Source: Gammaproteobacteria bacterium (GTDB lineage Bacteria; Pseudomonadota; Gammaproteobacteria; Steroidobacterales; Steroidobacteraceae). Taken from it: a stretch of DNA of 61,190 bases. Below the pieces are notes generated by a model that saw only the letters and a program-made list of their open reading frames with translations, searched no databases and was not told where the DNA came from. Positions 1-8,461 of this stretch are shown one piece after another. Each line of letters opens with the position of its first letter. Positions within the stretch are counted from its first letter, which is position 1. The position numbers and the translations under genes were made by a program. The stretch is taken from contig VGVG01000007.1 of assembly GCA_016874055.1 (NCBI GenBank), forward strand, positions 1-61,190, in the 5' to 3' direction.

Positions 1-1531
1 CGATAATGCCGTTGGCGATGATATTGCCCGTCGAATCACGTGTCGTGTTGCGGTAGTAATAACCCGTGCCGAGTTGCGACTCGGCTTCGCTGAACGCGTA
101 AGACGCGCCCGTGCGGTACTCCCACTCCCACTCATCGAGAAATACCACCGGCCCGTCCGCTCCGAGGAACACGCGACCGGTCTCGGTAGTCGTCTCGATT
201 TCACGACGACCGCACCCCATGCAGCGCCAGCGGTAGGTCATGGGCAGCCCACGACGCGGCGCGAGGGTCGGGAAAACAGCGACGAGCTGATCAAAGACAC
301 GGTCATAAACCGCTTGCGACGCCGCATTCCGCGGGAAGGCGTAGTTCTGCGTACTCGTGTTGGGCGTGAGCTGCAAGTTTGAAAAGCGCTTCGCCGAGTC
401 GGCCTTAGAACCCGTCACTTCGGCAGCGACTTGATGCGAGCCGAGTTGCAACACACCGCGGCTCACAAGGTTCAAGGTTTCGATCGGTTGCTGCAACACT
501 GCCGCACGACCTGTATCCCACGCACAGGCGAATTCTGCCTCGGGGAAATTCCACAGCCGAGTATCGTACGGCTGCATACCGTCGATCTGGCTACAACCTC
601 CGCCCCCAGGGAGATCGAGCGGATTGATACCGCCCGAGGCGCGAATCGTCGTACCAGGCAGGAAGGGCGCAAGGTTGGCACCGCTGCCATTCATGACCGT
701 TCCTAATGGAGTATTTGGACCGACCCCACTTCCAGCCATCGGTAAAATAGTCGCGAAGGGAGTACCACGCGTATCGACGGAGACGCCGCGTTCCGGTTGG
801 AATGTATTGACGAAATCACGCGAGTCACCTCGCAATTCGCGGTGATCGCTAAACGAGATCGTGGCCATGACGTTCCAACCGTCGGAACTAATATCGCCGA
901 GGCCACCCGTTATCGAGGCACGATAAATCGCACCACCCCCGAGCTCCGTTACATCACCGAAGGCATTCGTTGAGAAGCCCTGAAAGTTATTTTTGAGGAT
1001 GAAGTTGATGACGCCACCGATGGCATCAGTACCGTAGATCGCCGAGGCGCCGTCCTTAAGAATCTCGACTCTCTCAATCGCAGCGAGCGGAATTTGATTG
1101 ATGTCAACAGCTCCGCCGTTCAAACCGTGCGCCGCAACGCGACGACCGTTGAGCAGGATGAGCGTAGCGGCCGAGCCTTGACCACGCAGATTAGCCGACG
1201 AGGCTCCGTTGTTACCGCGTTGCGCGCCACCGACGACGTCCGCATTAGAGGCGAGGTTGTCGAGTCCGTTGCCGTTCGAGTTAAGGTAACTAATTAACTG
1301 CTCGGGGCTGGTGATGCCCTCACGTCGAATGTCTTCGGTGCTCAGCACCTGAATAGGCAGGGCGCTCTCGGTGACCGCACGCTTGATGCTCGAACCCGTC
1401 ACGACGACGGTCTCGAGTCGTCGATCGTCATCTGCTCCTGATGAGCCTGCGGTCTGCTGCGCCCACACCGCACTACTGAAAACCAGACTTGCGATAAACG
1501 CGCTGACAACTGCTCCACGCTTAGACGACAT
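1..1531 (-). CDS. TonB-dependent outer-membrane receptor, N-terminal part
   Basis: The reverse-strand frame is open from an ATG at 1531, preceded by a good ribosome site (AAGAGGAGAG), to the window edge, about 510 residues. It starts with a signal peptide ending SAVWAQQ. A TonB-box-like ETVVVTG and the plug domain follow, with RREGITSPEQLISYLNSNG, RGQGSAATLILLNGRRV and VEILKDGASAIYGTDAIGG, and then the first strands of the beta-barrel. The C-terminal barrel lies outside the window. Such receptors import siderophores, cobalamin, sugars or other large ligands across the outer membrane using TonB energy. The LLNGRRV/IPLAAIERVEILKDGASAIYG style is typical of the large receptors of Gammaproteobacteria that take up organic polymers. 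The ligand cannot be told from this part. Confidence 0.93.
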   Translation of the reverse strand, partial: MSSKRGAVVSAFIASLVFSSAVWAQQTAGSSGADDDRRLETVVVTGSSIKRAVTESALPIQVLSTEDIRREGITSPEQLISYLNSNGNGLDNLASNADVVGGAQRGNNGASSANLRGQGSAATLILLNGRRVAAHGLNGGAVDINQIPLAAIERVEILKDGASAIYGTDAIGGVINFILKNNFQGFSTNAFGDVTELGGGAIYRASITGGLGDISSDGWNVMATISFSDHRELRGDSRDFVNTFQPERGVSVDTRGTPFATILPMAGSGVGPNTPLGTVMNGSGANLAPFLPGTTIRASGGINPLDLPGGGGCSQIDGMQPYDTRLWNFPEAEFACAWDTGRAAVLQQPIETLNLVSRGVLQLGSHQVAAEVTGSKADSAKRFSNLQLTPNTSTQNYAFPRNAASQAVYDRVFDQLVAVFPTLAPRRGLPMTYRWRCMGCGRREIETTTETGRVFLGADGPVVFLDEWEWEYRTGASYAFSEAESQLGTGYYYRNTTRDSTGNIIANGII

Positions 1532-1627
1532 AACGGCTCTCCTCTTGAATTATTAATCAGCCCCGCAACATTGTAATCGTACCGAGGTAATTCATCGAAA
1601 ACGACATAGCCATACCATATATGAGAT

Positions 1628-1927
1628 TCAGCGCGTCGGCGGAGTTTTGGCGCCTTGCCATCTTAACGCCAGATCCGCGAGATGCGCCACGAGGGAAAGC
1701 ACGAGCAAGATTGCCACGTCCCACCAAGGTGCGCGCGCTAGTGCCGCGCCTACGGTCAGCATCAAGCAGGCACCCGAGGCGAGATTGCCAATAATCGCCC
1801 GCGGGTCGATTCCCAGACCGCGGGCTCGCCACAGCCAAACCAGGAGAACAGCCTCAAGAGCGACCAGCCTCGCAATGAGCCGAGGCAAGCTACCGCTCTC
1901 TATCCCGCTGATGACCCAATCGATCAC
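1628..1927 (-). CDS. Small multi-helix membrane protein behind bchP
   Basis: This is a 99-residue protein read from a GTG at 1927, eight bases after the bchP stop on the same strand. The longer open frame beyond this point overlaps bchP and is not protein-like. Hydrophobic segments at about 16-34 (LIARLVALEAVLLVWLW), 43-65 and 68-90 (WWDVAILLVLSLVAHLADLAL) predict three transmembrane helices. I do not recognise the family. Its position directly behind bchP suggests it was part of the same photosynthesis-related operon, but that is inference. The reading frame is intact, unlike its two upstream neighbours. Confidence 0.6.
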   Translation of the reverse strand: MIDWVISGIESGSLPRLIARLVALEAVLLVWLWRARGLGIDPRAIIGNLASGACLMLTVGAALARAPWWDVAILLVLSLVAHLADLALRWQGAKTPPTR

Positions 1928-1934
1928 TGCAGGA

Positions 1935-3143
1935 TCAGGCGACTTTCGCGATACCGAGTAGGTGGGCGAGATCTTTGAAGAACACCCGGACGTGCGCCAT
2001 CGGGCTCTTACGAACGAACTGTTTGTGCATGTGCGCCTCCCAAGTGAGACGCTGCACATCCGGATCGCGGCACATTTTGACGAAGCGTTCGCGCCGCTGG
2101 TCGCTCACGTACCAGAACCGCTGCAGCAATCCGAGCACCCAGAACACCCATCCGTGGGCTCGCATGAAATCGCGGCGGGCCTCACGCAGCGCATGCGTAT
2201 TACGCGTCACCAGACACTTATCGATGGCGCGCACAGCCATTCGGCCGCAAGCCATGGCGTAGTAGATCCCCTCGCCCGATGCTGGCGCGACGACGCCTAC
2301 CGCATCACCCGTCACGAGCACGTCACGCCCATTGTCCCATCGGCGCAGCGGCTTCAAAGGAATCGGCGCACCTTCACGTCGCACCACCTCTGCGTGTTCG
2401 AGTCCCGTCACGCGCCGCAATCCTCCCACGGCATTGCGAATGGAAAAGCCCTTCAGCGCCGTGCCCGCACCCGCGCTGATGGTATTCCCGTGCGGGAACA
2501 CCCATGCATAAAAATCGGGTGAGAGTCGCCCGTCGTGATACACGTCGCAGCGGGTGCCATCGTAGTTGGCGGGCGGCATTTCAGGTCTACGGAGGATCTC
2601 ATGATACGCATAGAAATACGGCGTCGCCCGCCCTCCGGCGATGCACTACCGGGCGACCTCGGATCGTGCGCCGTCAGCGCTTAGCACAAGGCGTGTGCGT
2701 ACCTGCCTGAAACCCCCATCCTTTTGCTCAAAATGGACGATGGCATCAGCATCGGCATCGCGCTCAAGACGCGTAAACATGCCATCGACTCGCAGCGCGC
2801 CAGAGCATCGTGCGCGCTCGCGAAGCCACTCGTCGAACACCTCTCGGTCCACCATGCCGACCTACCCGCCCTCGATCGGCATGTCCACGGACCTTGCAGA
2901 CGGCGAGACCATACGCGCCGAAGAAATGCGCGCAACCAGCAACTCGGGCGGAATTGCAAATTCTTCAACGAGTTTCGGCGGGATCGCGCCTCCGTGGGGT
3001 TTAATACGACCGGCGCGATCGAGCAGCAGTACGCGCCAGCCTTCGCGAGCCAGATCGTCTGCAGCCGTGGCGCCCGCGGGACCGCCGCCGATCACGACGA
3101 CATCGACTTCTTTGACCATCTCGAAAGCTTCAAGCGCATGCAT
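1935..3143 (-). pseudogene. bchP: bchP-like geranylgeranyl reductase broken by two in-frame TAG codons
   Basis: One continuous reverse-strand frame of about 400 codons encodes a geranylgeranyl-diphosphate/bacteriochlorophyllide reductase (BchP/ChlP). It has an FAD-binding VVVIGGGPAGATAADDLA, then RIKPHGGAIPPKL, GMVDREVFDEWLRERA, ADGARSEVAR, YDGTRCDVYHDGRLSPDFYAW, GDAVGVVAPASGEGIYYAMA and a C-terminal FFKDLAHLLGIA, all hallmarks of BchP. The frame is interrupted by TAG at 2862-2864 (between IEGG and VGMVDRE, where relatives usually have an aromatic residue) and TAG at 2646-2648 (between EVAR and CIAGG). No frameshift is needed to join the three pieces. In phototrophs this enzyme reduces the geranylgeranyl tail to phytyl. 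Two nonsense codons plus a truncated pucC next door indicate recent loss of function. TAG readthrough is less likely because TAG is an ordinary stop elsewhere in the window. Confidence 0.88.
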
Positions 3144-3146
3144 GGC

Positions 3147-3473
3147 TCAACCCCTCCCCGCTTCGGTCACATACGTCGTCGATACGCCTTGGATGTCGAC
3201 CTGCATGGGGGACTGAGTATCCTCGCGACTAAGACGTACGGCGAAAGCCGTCGCCAGCACGAAGAGCGCTGCTTCGGCGACAAACACCGAACCATAGGCT
3301 GCTGGCAACGAGCCGGTCAGTGCGCGGGCGAGATCTACGGCACCGGTTGCGGCAATGCCACCGATACCGAATGCAATGGCTTGCGCAGCACCCCAAAGAC
3401 CCATTCGCGTGCCTTCGCGCGATTCAGTTTGGCCGTGAAGCCCCTGTTCGCGGTGGAGAATAGCAGCGGCCCC
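3147..3473 (-). pseudogene. 3' remnant of a PucC/BCD-family transporter gene
   Basis: The frame from a TGA at 3474-3476 down to the stop at 3147 encodes about 108 residues. The part from REGTRMGLWGAAQAIAFG through AAYGSVFVAEAALFVLATAFAVRL matches the last two transmembrane helices of PucC/ORF428-type MFS proteins (bacteriochlorophyll delivery). Full-length members have well over 400 residues, so more than two thirds is missing. Only about 70 bases separate the break from the carbonic anhydrase gene. The stop lies three bases before the bchP start, matching the pucC-like/bchP order of photosynthesis gene clusters, where bchG normally lies further upstream. The residues before the REGTRM motif do not align convincingly and may be scrambled by the deletion junction. 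Confidence 0.7.
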
Positions 3474-3546
3474 TCAAACCATGTACTTGCGGGCCGCATC
3501 CTCGCACCGAACGAAACGCCGCAGTTGCGCGATCGGATTCTCGAGT

Positions 3547-4089
3547 TCATCCGTGCCCTGTCGCCGGCGACGGGTGCGCCTTGAGCGACTCGCGATACTG
3601 CTGTGCTCGCCGCGCGTAGCTCGCTGCGGCGCCGCGGATGAGCGCGAGATCGCGTTCGCTTACTTCACGCATAATTTTTCCGGGTGAACCCATCACCACG
3701 CTGCCCTCCGGAATTTCTTTATCCGGCAGCACAAGAGCGCCGGCTGCGATGATGCAATACCTGCCGATGACGCTTCGATCGAGCACCATGGCGCCGTTGG
3801 CGATCAACGACTCGTCACCGACCTCACAGCAATGCAGGAGGGTCTTATGACCAACCGTCACGCGTGTACCAAGCCGCGTCGGTACGCCCTCATCCGTGTG
3901 GATCACTGAACCGTCCTGAATATTAGTGCCGGGGCCGACGTCGATCCAGTCGTTATCACCGCGTAAGACCACCTGGAACCAGACACTTGCGCCCTCCGCG
4001 AGCCGCACGCTGCCGATCACGTCGGCCGAAGGAGCGACGTACGCATCGGGTGCGATCTCCGGTCGGCGAGCACCGATCGTATAGAGCAT
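3547..4089 (-). CDS. Gamma-class carbonic anhydrase family protein
   Basis: This 180-residue protein is a left-handed beta-helix of hexapeptide repeats (SADVIGSVRLAEGASVWF, NIQDGSVIHTDEG, VTVGHKTLLHCCEVGDESLIANGAMVLD). The three metal-ligand histidines of the family are visible in VIHTDEG, VGHKTLLH and the following turn. The length and the VVMGSPGKIMREVSERDLALI helix match the YrdA/PaaY-type cytosolic proteins. Some members hydrate CO2 and others act on CoA thioesters, so the substrate is open. Its ATG overlaps the stop of the upstream lipoprotein gene (TAATG at 4087-4091), so the two are probably co-transcribed and coupled. It directly borders the truncated pucC remnant. Confidence 0.9.
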   Translation of the reverse strand: MLYTIGARRPEIAPDAYVAPSADVIGSVRLAEGASVWFQVVLRGDNDWIDVGPGTNIQDGSVIHTDEGVPTRLGTRVTVGHKTLLHCCEVGDESLIANGAMVLDRSVIGRYCIIAAGALVLPDKEIPEGSVVMGSPGKIMREVSERDLALIRGAAASYARRAQQYRESLKAHPSPATGHG

Positions 4090-4508
4090 TAGGGTTTCGC
4101 CGTCTCGCGCATCGTCGTATCCCGAGTAGCCTTGCGATCGACCTTCATACGCGCCAGGTCGACGGGACGCATCTCGACGATTGGGCAGGACTCGTTTTCC
4201 ACGAGCACCTTATCGAAGCGGGTGATTGTGCGTCCCGTTTGCGTCACCCGAATGGCGTTAGCGAAGCTAAGGTTGATGCACCCCTCCCAGACCTTAATCA
4301 ACCAGGCCTCATTTAACCCCGTCCAGATTACGAGTTGGTTGCGCGAAATCGGTGTCCACCCGTCGACGCCCTTCATCGATCGAATCTGCTCGACGGGTTC
4401 ATCCGCGTAGTCGACGTAGCGGACATCCACGGTCTCGCGTTTGGTGAGGCCCGATGCACAGGCGGACAGCAGCGCGACCCCGATCACCCCAAAAACGAGC
4501 GTTTTCAT
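4089..4508 (-). CDS. DUF6491-type lipoprotein
   Basis: The chosen ATG at 4508 gives a 139-residue protein with a lipoprotein signal (MKTLVFGVIGVALLSAC, lipobox LSAC). The open frame extends 18 codons further upstream, but that part has no signal character. The mature part has the conserved order of the DUF6491 family: MKGVDGWTPISRNQLVIWTG, then NEAWLIKVWEGCINLSFA with a cysteine, then a second cysteine in ENESCPIVEMRPVD. The two cysteines probably form a disulfide in the periplasm. The function is unknown. It overlaps the carbonic anhydrase start by one base and is divergent from the Yip1 gene, with about 110 bases between for promoters. Confidence 0.82.
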   Translation of the reverse strand: MKTLVFGVIGVALLSACASGLTKRETVDVRYVDYADEPVEQIRSMKGVDGWTPISRNQLVIWTGLNEAWLIKVWEGCINLSFANAIRVTQTGRTITRFDKVLVENESCPIVEMRPVDLARMKVDRKATRDTTMRETAKP

Positions 4509-4617
4509 GACTTTACCCCCAAAAACCATAGTCGTAAGTTTATCGACCCGTCCTTCAGCCACAATGTGCCTCCCTAACGTGCTAGAGTTGGGTGTTTTAC
4601 GTAAAGATTACGCGCCC

Positions 4618-5304
4618 TTGAAAGACCTCATCGATATCTTCCTCGATCCCAGCTCAGTGCTCTCACGGCAGCGCGAGGAGGCACGCTGGTGGCTACCGCT
4701 CATGTTACTCGTGGTCTCGGCCGCCGCGGTCACCTATCTATTCTTAGGGAAGGTCGATTCCGCCTGGCTCATCGAGCAACAAATCCTGAACTCTGGCGAG
4801 GACGTCAGCGAGCAACAACTCGCCGCGATTCGCGGAGCCTCACCGGGCGGCAGTTTCGTGATCTGGAGCAGTACGATCGGCAGCGCCATCATGGTCGCCA
4901 CAGTCATGGCCCTTTTCGGTGGATTCTTCATGCTCGCCGGAAAATTCTCTAAAACCGATTTCACGTTTAAGCACGGACTGACACTCGCGAGCTGGTCGCA
5001 GATGCCAACGCTGATCAATACACTCCTCATGCTGATCGGCGTCCTGTCCATGTCGCCTCAGACCTCGTTGGAGTCGCTTTCTCTCACCAGCCTCAACGCA
5101 CTGTTCCTCGACTTGCCGGCGGATGACCCTTGGTACAGTTTCGCCACGACTTTCAGTGTGCTCGTGCCTTGGACCATCGTCCTTGCAGCCCTCGGCTGGA
5201 AACTTTGGAGCGGTGCTACCCGCTGGACCGCACCGCTCCTCATCGCAACTCTTCCCCACTTCATCATCTACGGAGCCATGGCCATCTGGGCCATGACACG
5301 CTGA
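4618..5304 (+). CDS. Yip1-domain membrane protein
   Basis: A TTG at 4618 gives a protein starting LKDLIDIFLDPSSVLSRQ, the usual beginning of bacterial Yip1-domain (COG1284/DUF1282-like) proteins. An ATG at 4564 in the same frame is the alternative. A hydrophobic helix (WWLPLMLLVVSAAAVTYLFL), a periplasmic-looking loop (EDVSEQQLAAIRG) and four further membrane helices end in LPHFIIYGAMAIWAMTR, for about 228 residues. The role of bacterial Yip1 proteins is unclear. It lies six bases before the exporter adaptor gene, and this Yip1-MFP-ATPase-permease order suggests that it belongs to the export system. Confidence 0.8.
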   Translation: MKDLIDIFLDPSSVLSRQREEARWWLPLMLLVVSAAAVTYLFLGKVDSAWLIEQQILNSGEDVSEQQLAAIRGASPGGSFVIWSSTIGSAIMVATVMALFGGFFMLAGKFSKTDFTFKHGLTLASWSQMPTLINTLLMLIGVLSMSPQTSLESLSLTSLNALFLDLPADDPWYSFATTFSVLVPWTIVLAALGWKLWSGATRWTAPLLIATLPHFIIYGAMAIWAMTR

Positions 5305-5310
5305 GCCCCT

Positions 5311-6543
5311 ATGAATATTTATGCCTTCAAAAATATTAAGTTCGACAAACGCTGGATCGGTGGCGGACTCGTCGTCCTCGCCATCGCCGTGCCGCTGCTG
5401 GTACGTCAGCTCTCCGGCGCCGGCGCCACACCCGTCGACATGACCACGGTCTCACTGCAAAACGTCAGACCCAGTATTCTGGCCTCGGGAACACTCGCCT
5501 ACCGCACGGAGGTCAACCTCACGGCCGAAGTGACAGCGCGTGTGGCAAGCATCCTCGTGCAAGAGGGCGACAACGTGACGCACGGGCAGCTTCTGCTGCG
5601 ACTTGACCCCGAAACGTACAACAACATCATTGCGCGTGAAGAGGCCAGCGTTCGCCAGAACCGTATCAGCATCGATCGTCAGCGTGCCGTGGTCGCCTTA
5701 CGCAAGCAGCAATACGAGCGTAGCCAAAAGCTTGCTGCGTCGAACCTCATCGACAAGAACCGCCTCGATGAAGATCGCAATCAGTTCATCGTCGCCGAAG
5801 CCGATCTGCGCAGCTCGGAAGAAGCGTTACAAAGAGCAACTGCGGTACTCGGCGATGCCAAAGAGCAGCGAGCTAAAACCGAAATCCGTGCGCCCATCGC
5901 CGGTCGCATCGTATCGCTGCCAATCAAGGCGGGCGAAGTCGCCATTCCCTCGACGGCCTCCCTCGCGGGTGCGCAGCTCATGAAAATTGCCGACGTATCG
6001 GCGATCACCGCTGAGGTCAAGGTCGATGAGGCCGATGTCGCCAAGATCACACTCGGTCAACGTGCGGACGTGTTCTCCGCGGCCTATCCCGACACGGCAC
6101 TTCCGAGTAAAGTCGAAAAGATCGCACTCACCCCGACCGTCGATGGTCAGGGCCGCTCATACAAAGTCACACTCGCAATCGATGCACCGCAAGATCTGCT
6201 GTTGCGATCAGGGATGAGTGCGCGAGCACTCGTCTACCTCGGCGATGGCGCTCGCCGACTCGCAGTACCCGTTGAAGCCGTCGTCACAGAAACGCCCGAG
6301 AAAAACATCGTCAAGCGCTATGTGTGGCGCAGCGACGAGGGCGTCGCACGCAAGATAGCCATCGTCACCGGCCTCTCCGACGATCGGTGGGAAGTCATCG
6401 AGTCCGGCATCATCGAGGGCGCTAAAATCGTCACCGGCCCGAGCAAAACCCTGCGACGACTCAAAGACGGAGAGCGAGTTGCACAACGCCCCGCTGATGC
6501 GAGCAGACGAAATGGCACCGAAACCGAGGGCGAGGTGGAATGA
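5311..6543 (+). CDS. Periplasmic adaptor (membrane fusion protein) of a MacAB-type exporter
   Basis: The protein is 410 residues with one N-terminal membrane anchor ([17 protein letters not shown]). A biotinyl-lipoyl-like half follows ([32 protein letters not shown]), then a coiled-coil hairpin at about 105-195, the second lipoyl half ([20 protein letters not shown]), a beta-barrel ([21 protein letters not shown]) and a membrane-proximal domain. This is the HlyD/MacA architecture. It links the inner-membrane ABC complex to an outer-membrane channel. Its last codons overlap the ATPase start (6540-6543, ATGA), so the two are translationally coupled. No outer-membrane TolC gene is present here. 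The substrate is unknown. Confidence 0.92.
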   Translation: MNIYAFKNIKFDKRWIGGGLVVLAIAVPLLVRQLSGAGATPVDMTTVSLQNVRPSILASGTLAYRTEVNLTAEVTARVASILVQEGDNVTHGQLLLRLDPETYNNIIAREEASVRQNRISIDRQRAVVALRKQQYERSQKLAASNLIDKNRLDEDRNQFIVAEADLRSSEEALQRATAVLGDAKEQRAKTEIRAPIAGRIVSLPIKAGEVAIPSTASLAGAQLMKIADVSAITAEVKVDEADVAKITLGQRADVFSAAYPDTALPSKVEKIALTPTVDGQGRSYKVTLAIDAPQDLLLRSGMSARALVYLGDGARRLAVPVEAVVTETPEKNIVKRYVWRSDEGVARKIAIVTGLSDDRWEVIESGIIEGAKIVTGPSKTLRRLKDGERVAQRPADASRRNGTETEGEVE

Positions 6544-7229
6544 TTGAGCTGCAAGGCATCGTCAAACGTTACGTCCTCGGCGACGAGGAGGTACTCGCAC
6601 TTGCCGGGGTTGATCTTTACGTCGGGCGTAACGAGTACGTCGCACTCATCGGCCCTTCAGGTTCTGGAAAATCTACGCTTATGAATATCATCGGATGTCT
6701 CGATAGCACGAGCGAAGGTCGATACATCCTGAACGGCCGTGACACCTCGTCCTTAAGTGAGGAAGAGCTCGCGGCAGTTCGTAATCGTGAGATCGGTTTC
6801 GTATTCCAAAGTTTTCATCTTCTACCGCGGCAGACTGCGCTGCAGAATGTGATACAGCCTCTCGTATATCGACGCATGCCGCCCGCCGAGCGTCGTGAAC
6901 GAGCTGTCGAGGCGCTTCGCAATGTGGGACTCGGTGATCGTCTCGATTTTCGACCGAACCAATTGTCGGGTGGACAGAGACAACGCGTGGCTGTCGCCCG
7001 AGCGCTTGTCGGCGAGCCGTCGATCTTGCTAGCCGACGAACCGACCGGCAACCTCGACTCTCGAACCTCAGCCGAAATCATGTCCCTATTCGATGCTTTA
7101 CATGCTCAGGGGCAGGCGGTCTTCGTCGTCACGCACGAGCCTGATATCGCCGCGCATTGTCGACGTACCATTCGAGTCTTCGACGGACGCGTCGTCGAGG
7201 ATCATCAAAATCCGGCTCGCGCCGCTTAG
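6540..7229 (+). CDS. ABC transporter ATPase, MacB/LolD type
   Basis: This 229-residue cytosolic ATPase has Walker [10 protein letters not shown], the Q-loop in [15 protein letters not shown], signature LSGGQRQR, Walker [13 protein letters not shown] and the switch histidine in [14 protein letters not shown]. This is the MacB/LolD/FtsE subfamily that works with FtsX-like permeases by mechanotransmission. It starts inside the adaptor stop (ATGA) and ends with TAG, 11 bases before the permease ATG. With its neighbours it forms a tripartite exporter in which ATPase and permease are separate polypeptides, unlike the fused E. coli MacB. Confidence 0.95.
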   Translation: MIELQGIVKRYVLGDEEVLALAGVDLYVGRNEYVALIGPSGSGKSTLMNIIGCLDSTSEGRYILNGRDTSSLSEEELAAVRNREIGFVFQSFHLLPRQTALQNVIQPLVYRRMPPAERRERAVEALRNVGLGDRLDFRPNQLSGGQRQRVAVARALVGEPSILLADEPTGNLDSRTSAEIMSLFDALHAQGQAVFVVTHEPDIAAHCRRTIRVFDGRVVEDHQNPARAA

Positions 7230-7240
7230 GATTTTTGGAG

Positions 7241-8461
7241 ATGGGTATCTTCGCAGAAGCCTTTCAAGCCGCCCTCGCCAACCTCAATGCACATCGTCTA
7301 CGCAGCTTCTTAACGACGCTCGGTATCCTCATCGGCACCATGGCGGTCATCGCCGTCGTATCGGTTTTACAAGGCTTCTCGGACTCGATCAGCAGTCAGT
7401 TTTCGGATCTTGGCAGCAACACCCTCACGCTCGAAGCTAAGAACGATCAAGAGAACTTTCGCTCGGGTCAAATTAATCGCCTCTCCTTCGAGGACGTCGA
7501 TGCGCTGCGTTTCAGGGTGTCGGGCATCGAGCGCGTAGCGCCCATCATCAGCGCGCCGCTCGGCGCCACGCTGTATCGCGGTCGCAGCGTCACGCCGCAG
7601 GTGCTCGGCGCCACCGAAGAAGCCCAAGACGTACTGGGCGTCGATACCTCGATCGGTCGATTCATCACCGCGAGCGACGAGCGCAACAGTCGGCGCGTCG
7701 CGGTGATCGGCACCGAGGTCCGCGATGAGCTGCGCATGCCGCGCGATCCGGTGGGTGAGTTCATCCTCATCGGTCGCGAGTGGTTCCGAGTGGTAGGGCT
7801 ACTCGAGAAGCGCGGCGAGATCTTTGGTTTTAGCCAGGATAACCGAGTTTTTATGCCGTTCAGCGTCGCCCGCTCACTGACCGGCACCTTCGAGCGCACC
7901 TTTATGGAAGTATCGTTCACGGTCACGAATCTTACCGAGGTCAATCAAGTCAAGGAGCGCGCCATGCGTACCGTGCGTGCTTCGCGCGGCATCGAGCCGG
8001 GCAAACCCGACGACTTCGAGATTGAGGCGGCTGATGCCTTCGTCAAACAATTCAATCGTATCACCGCCACCGCGACGGCGGTGCTCGCGGGCATCGTCGG
8101 TATTTCTCTGCTCGTCGGCGGCATCGGCATCATGAACATCATGCTGGTGTCGGTGACCGAACGAACGCGCGAGATCGGCATCTTAAAAGCGTTAGGTGCC
8201 ACGCGCCGCGACATTCTCATCCAGTTCTTGCTCGAAGCCGCGCTGCTGTCGCTGCTCGGCGGACTCATCGGCATGGTGCTTGGACTGCTCGCCGGAATGG
8301 GTATTGCAGCATTGATTCCGAACTTCCCGCCGGCGCACGTCCCGATCTGGGTAATGATCGCAGCCGCAGGCTTCTCTGCGCTCGTTGGCGTGGTATTTGG
8401 TATCGCGCCGGCCTCGAAGGCCGCGAAACTCGATCCGATCGAAGCCTTGCGTTACGAGTAG
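7241..8461 (+). CDS. ABC transporter permease, MacB/FtsX type
   Basis: The ATG at 7241 (site GGAG) gives 406 residues. An upstream extension in the open frame is not protein-like. An N-terminal helix (SFLTTLGILIGTMAVIAVVSVLQG) precedes a large periplasmic MacB-PCD domain of about 230 residues. Three C-terminal helices close the FtsX domain, with GIVGISLLVGGIGIMNIMLVSV, the cytosolic coupling motif TERTREIGILKALGATRRDI and GVVFGIAPASKAAKLDPIEALRYE. It completes the exporter with the preceding adaptor and ATPase. It converges with the beta-propeller gene, the two coding ends overlapping by ten bases. Confidence 0.95.
   Translation: MGIFAEAFQAALANLNAHRLRSFLTTLGILIGTMAVIAVVSVLQGFSDSISSQFSDLGSNTLTLEAKNDQENFRSGQINRLSFEDVDALRFRVSGIERVAPIISAPLGATLYRGRSVTPQVLGATEEAQDVLGVDTSIGRFITASDERNSRRVAVIGTEVRDELRMPRDPVGEFILIGREWFRVVGLLEKRGEIFGFSQDNRVFMPFSVARSLTGTFERTFMEVSFTVTNLTEVNQVKERAMRTVRASRGIEPGKPDDFEIEAADAFVKQFNRITATATAVLAGIVGISLLVGGIGIMNIMLVSVTERTREIGILKALGATRRDILIQFLLEAALLSLLGGLIGMVLGLLAGMGIAALIPNFPPAHVPIWVMIAAAGFSALVGVVFGIAPASKAAKLDPIEALRYE

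Noticed and set aside
1935-3143. Translation of TAG as an amino acid throughout this genome
   Set aside because: Several intact genes end with TAG at the expected family length (for example at 7229 and 8461), so TAG is a normal stop. Only bchP has in-frame TAGs.
3474-3550. Short peptide ending RRFVRCEDAARKYMV just upstream of the pucC remnant
   Set aside because: It looks protein-like but has no start codon outside the carbonic anhydrase gene and is too short to support.
2724-3584. 286-codon forward frame across the bchP/pucC remains
   Set aside because: The product has no recognisable motif and is the antisense reading of the reverse-strand photosynthesis genes.
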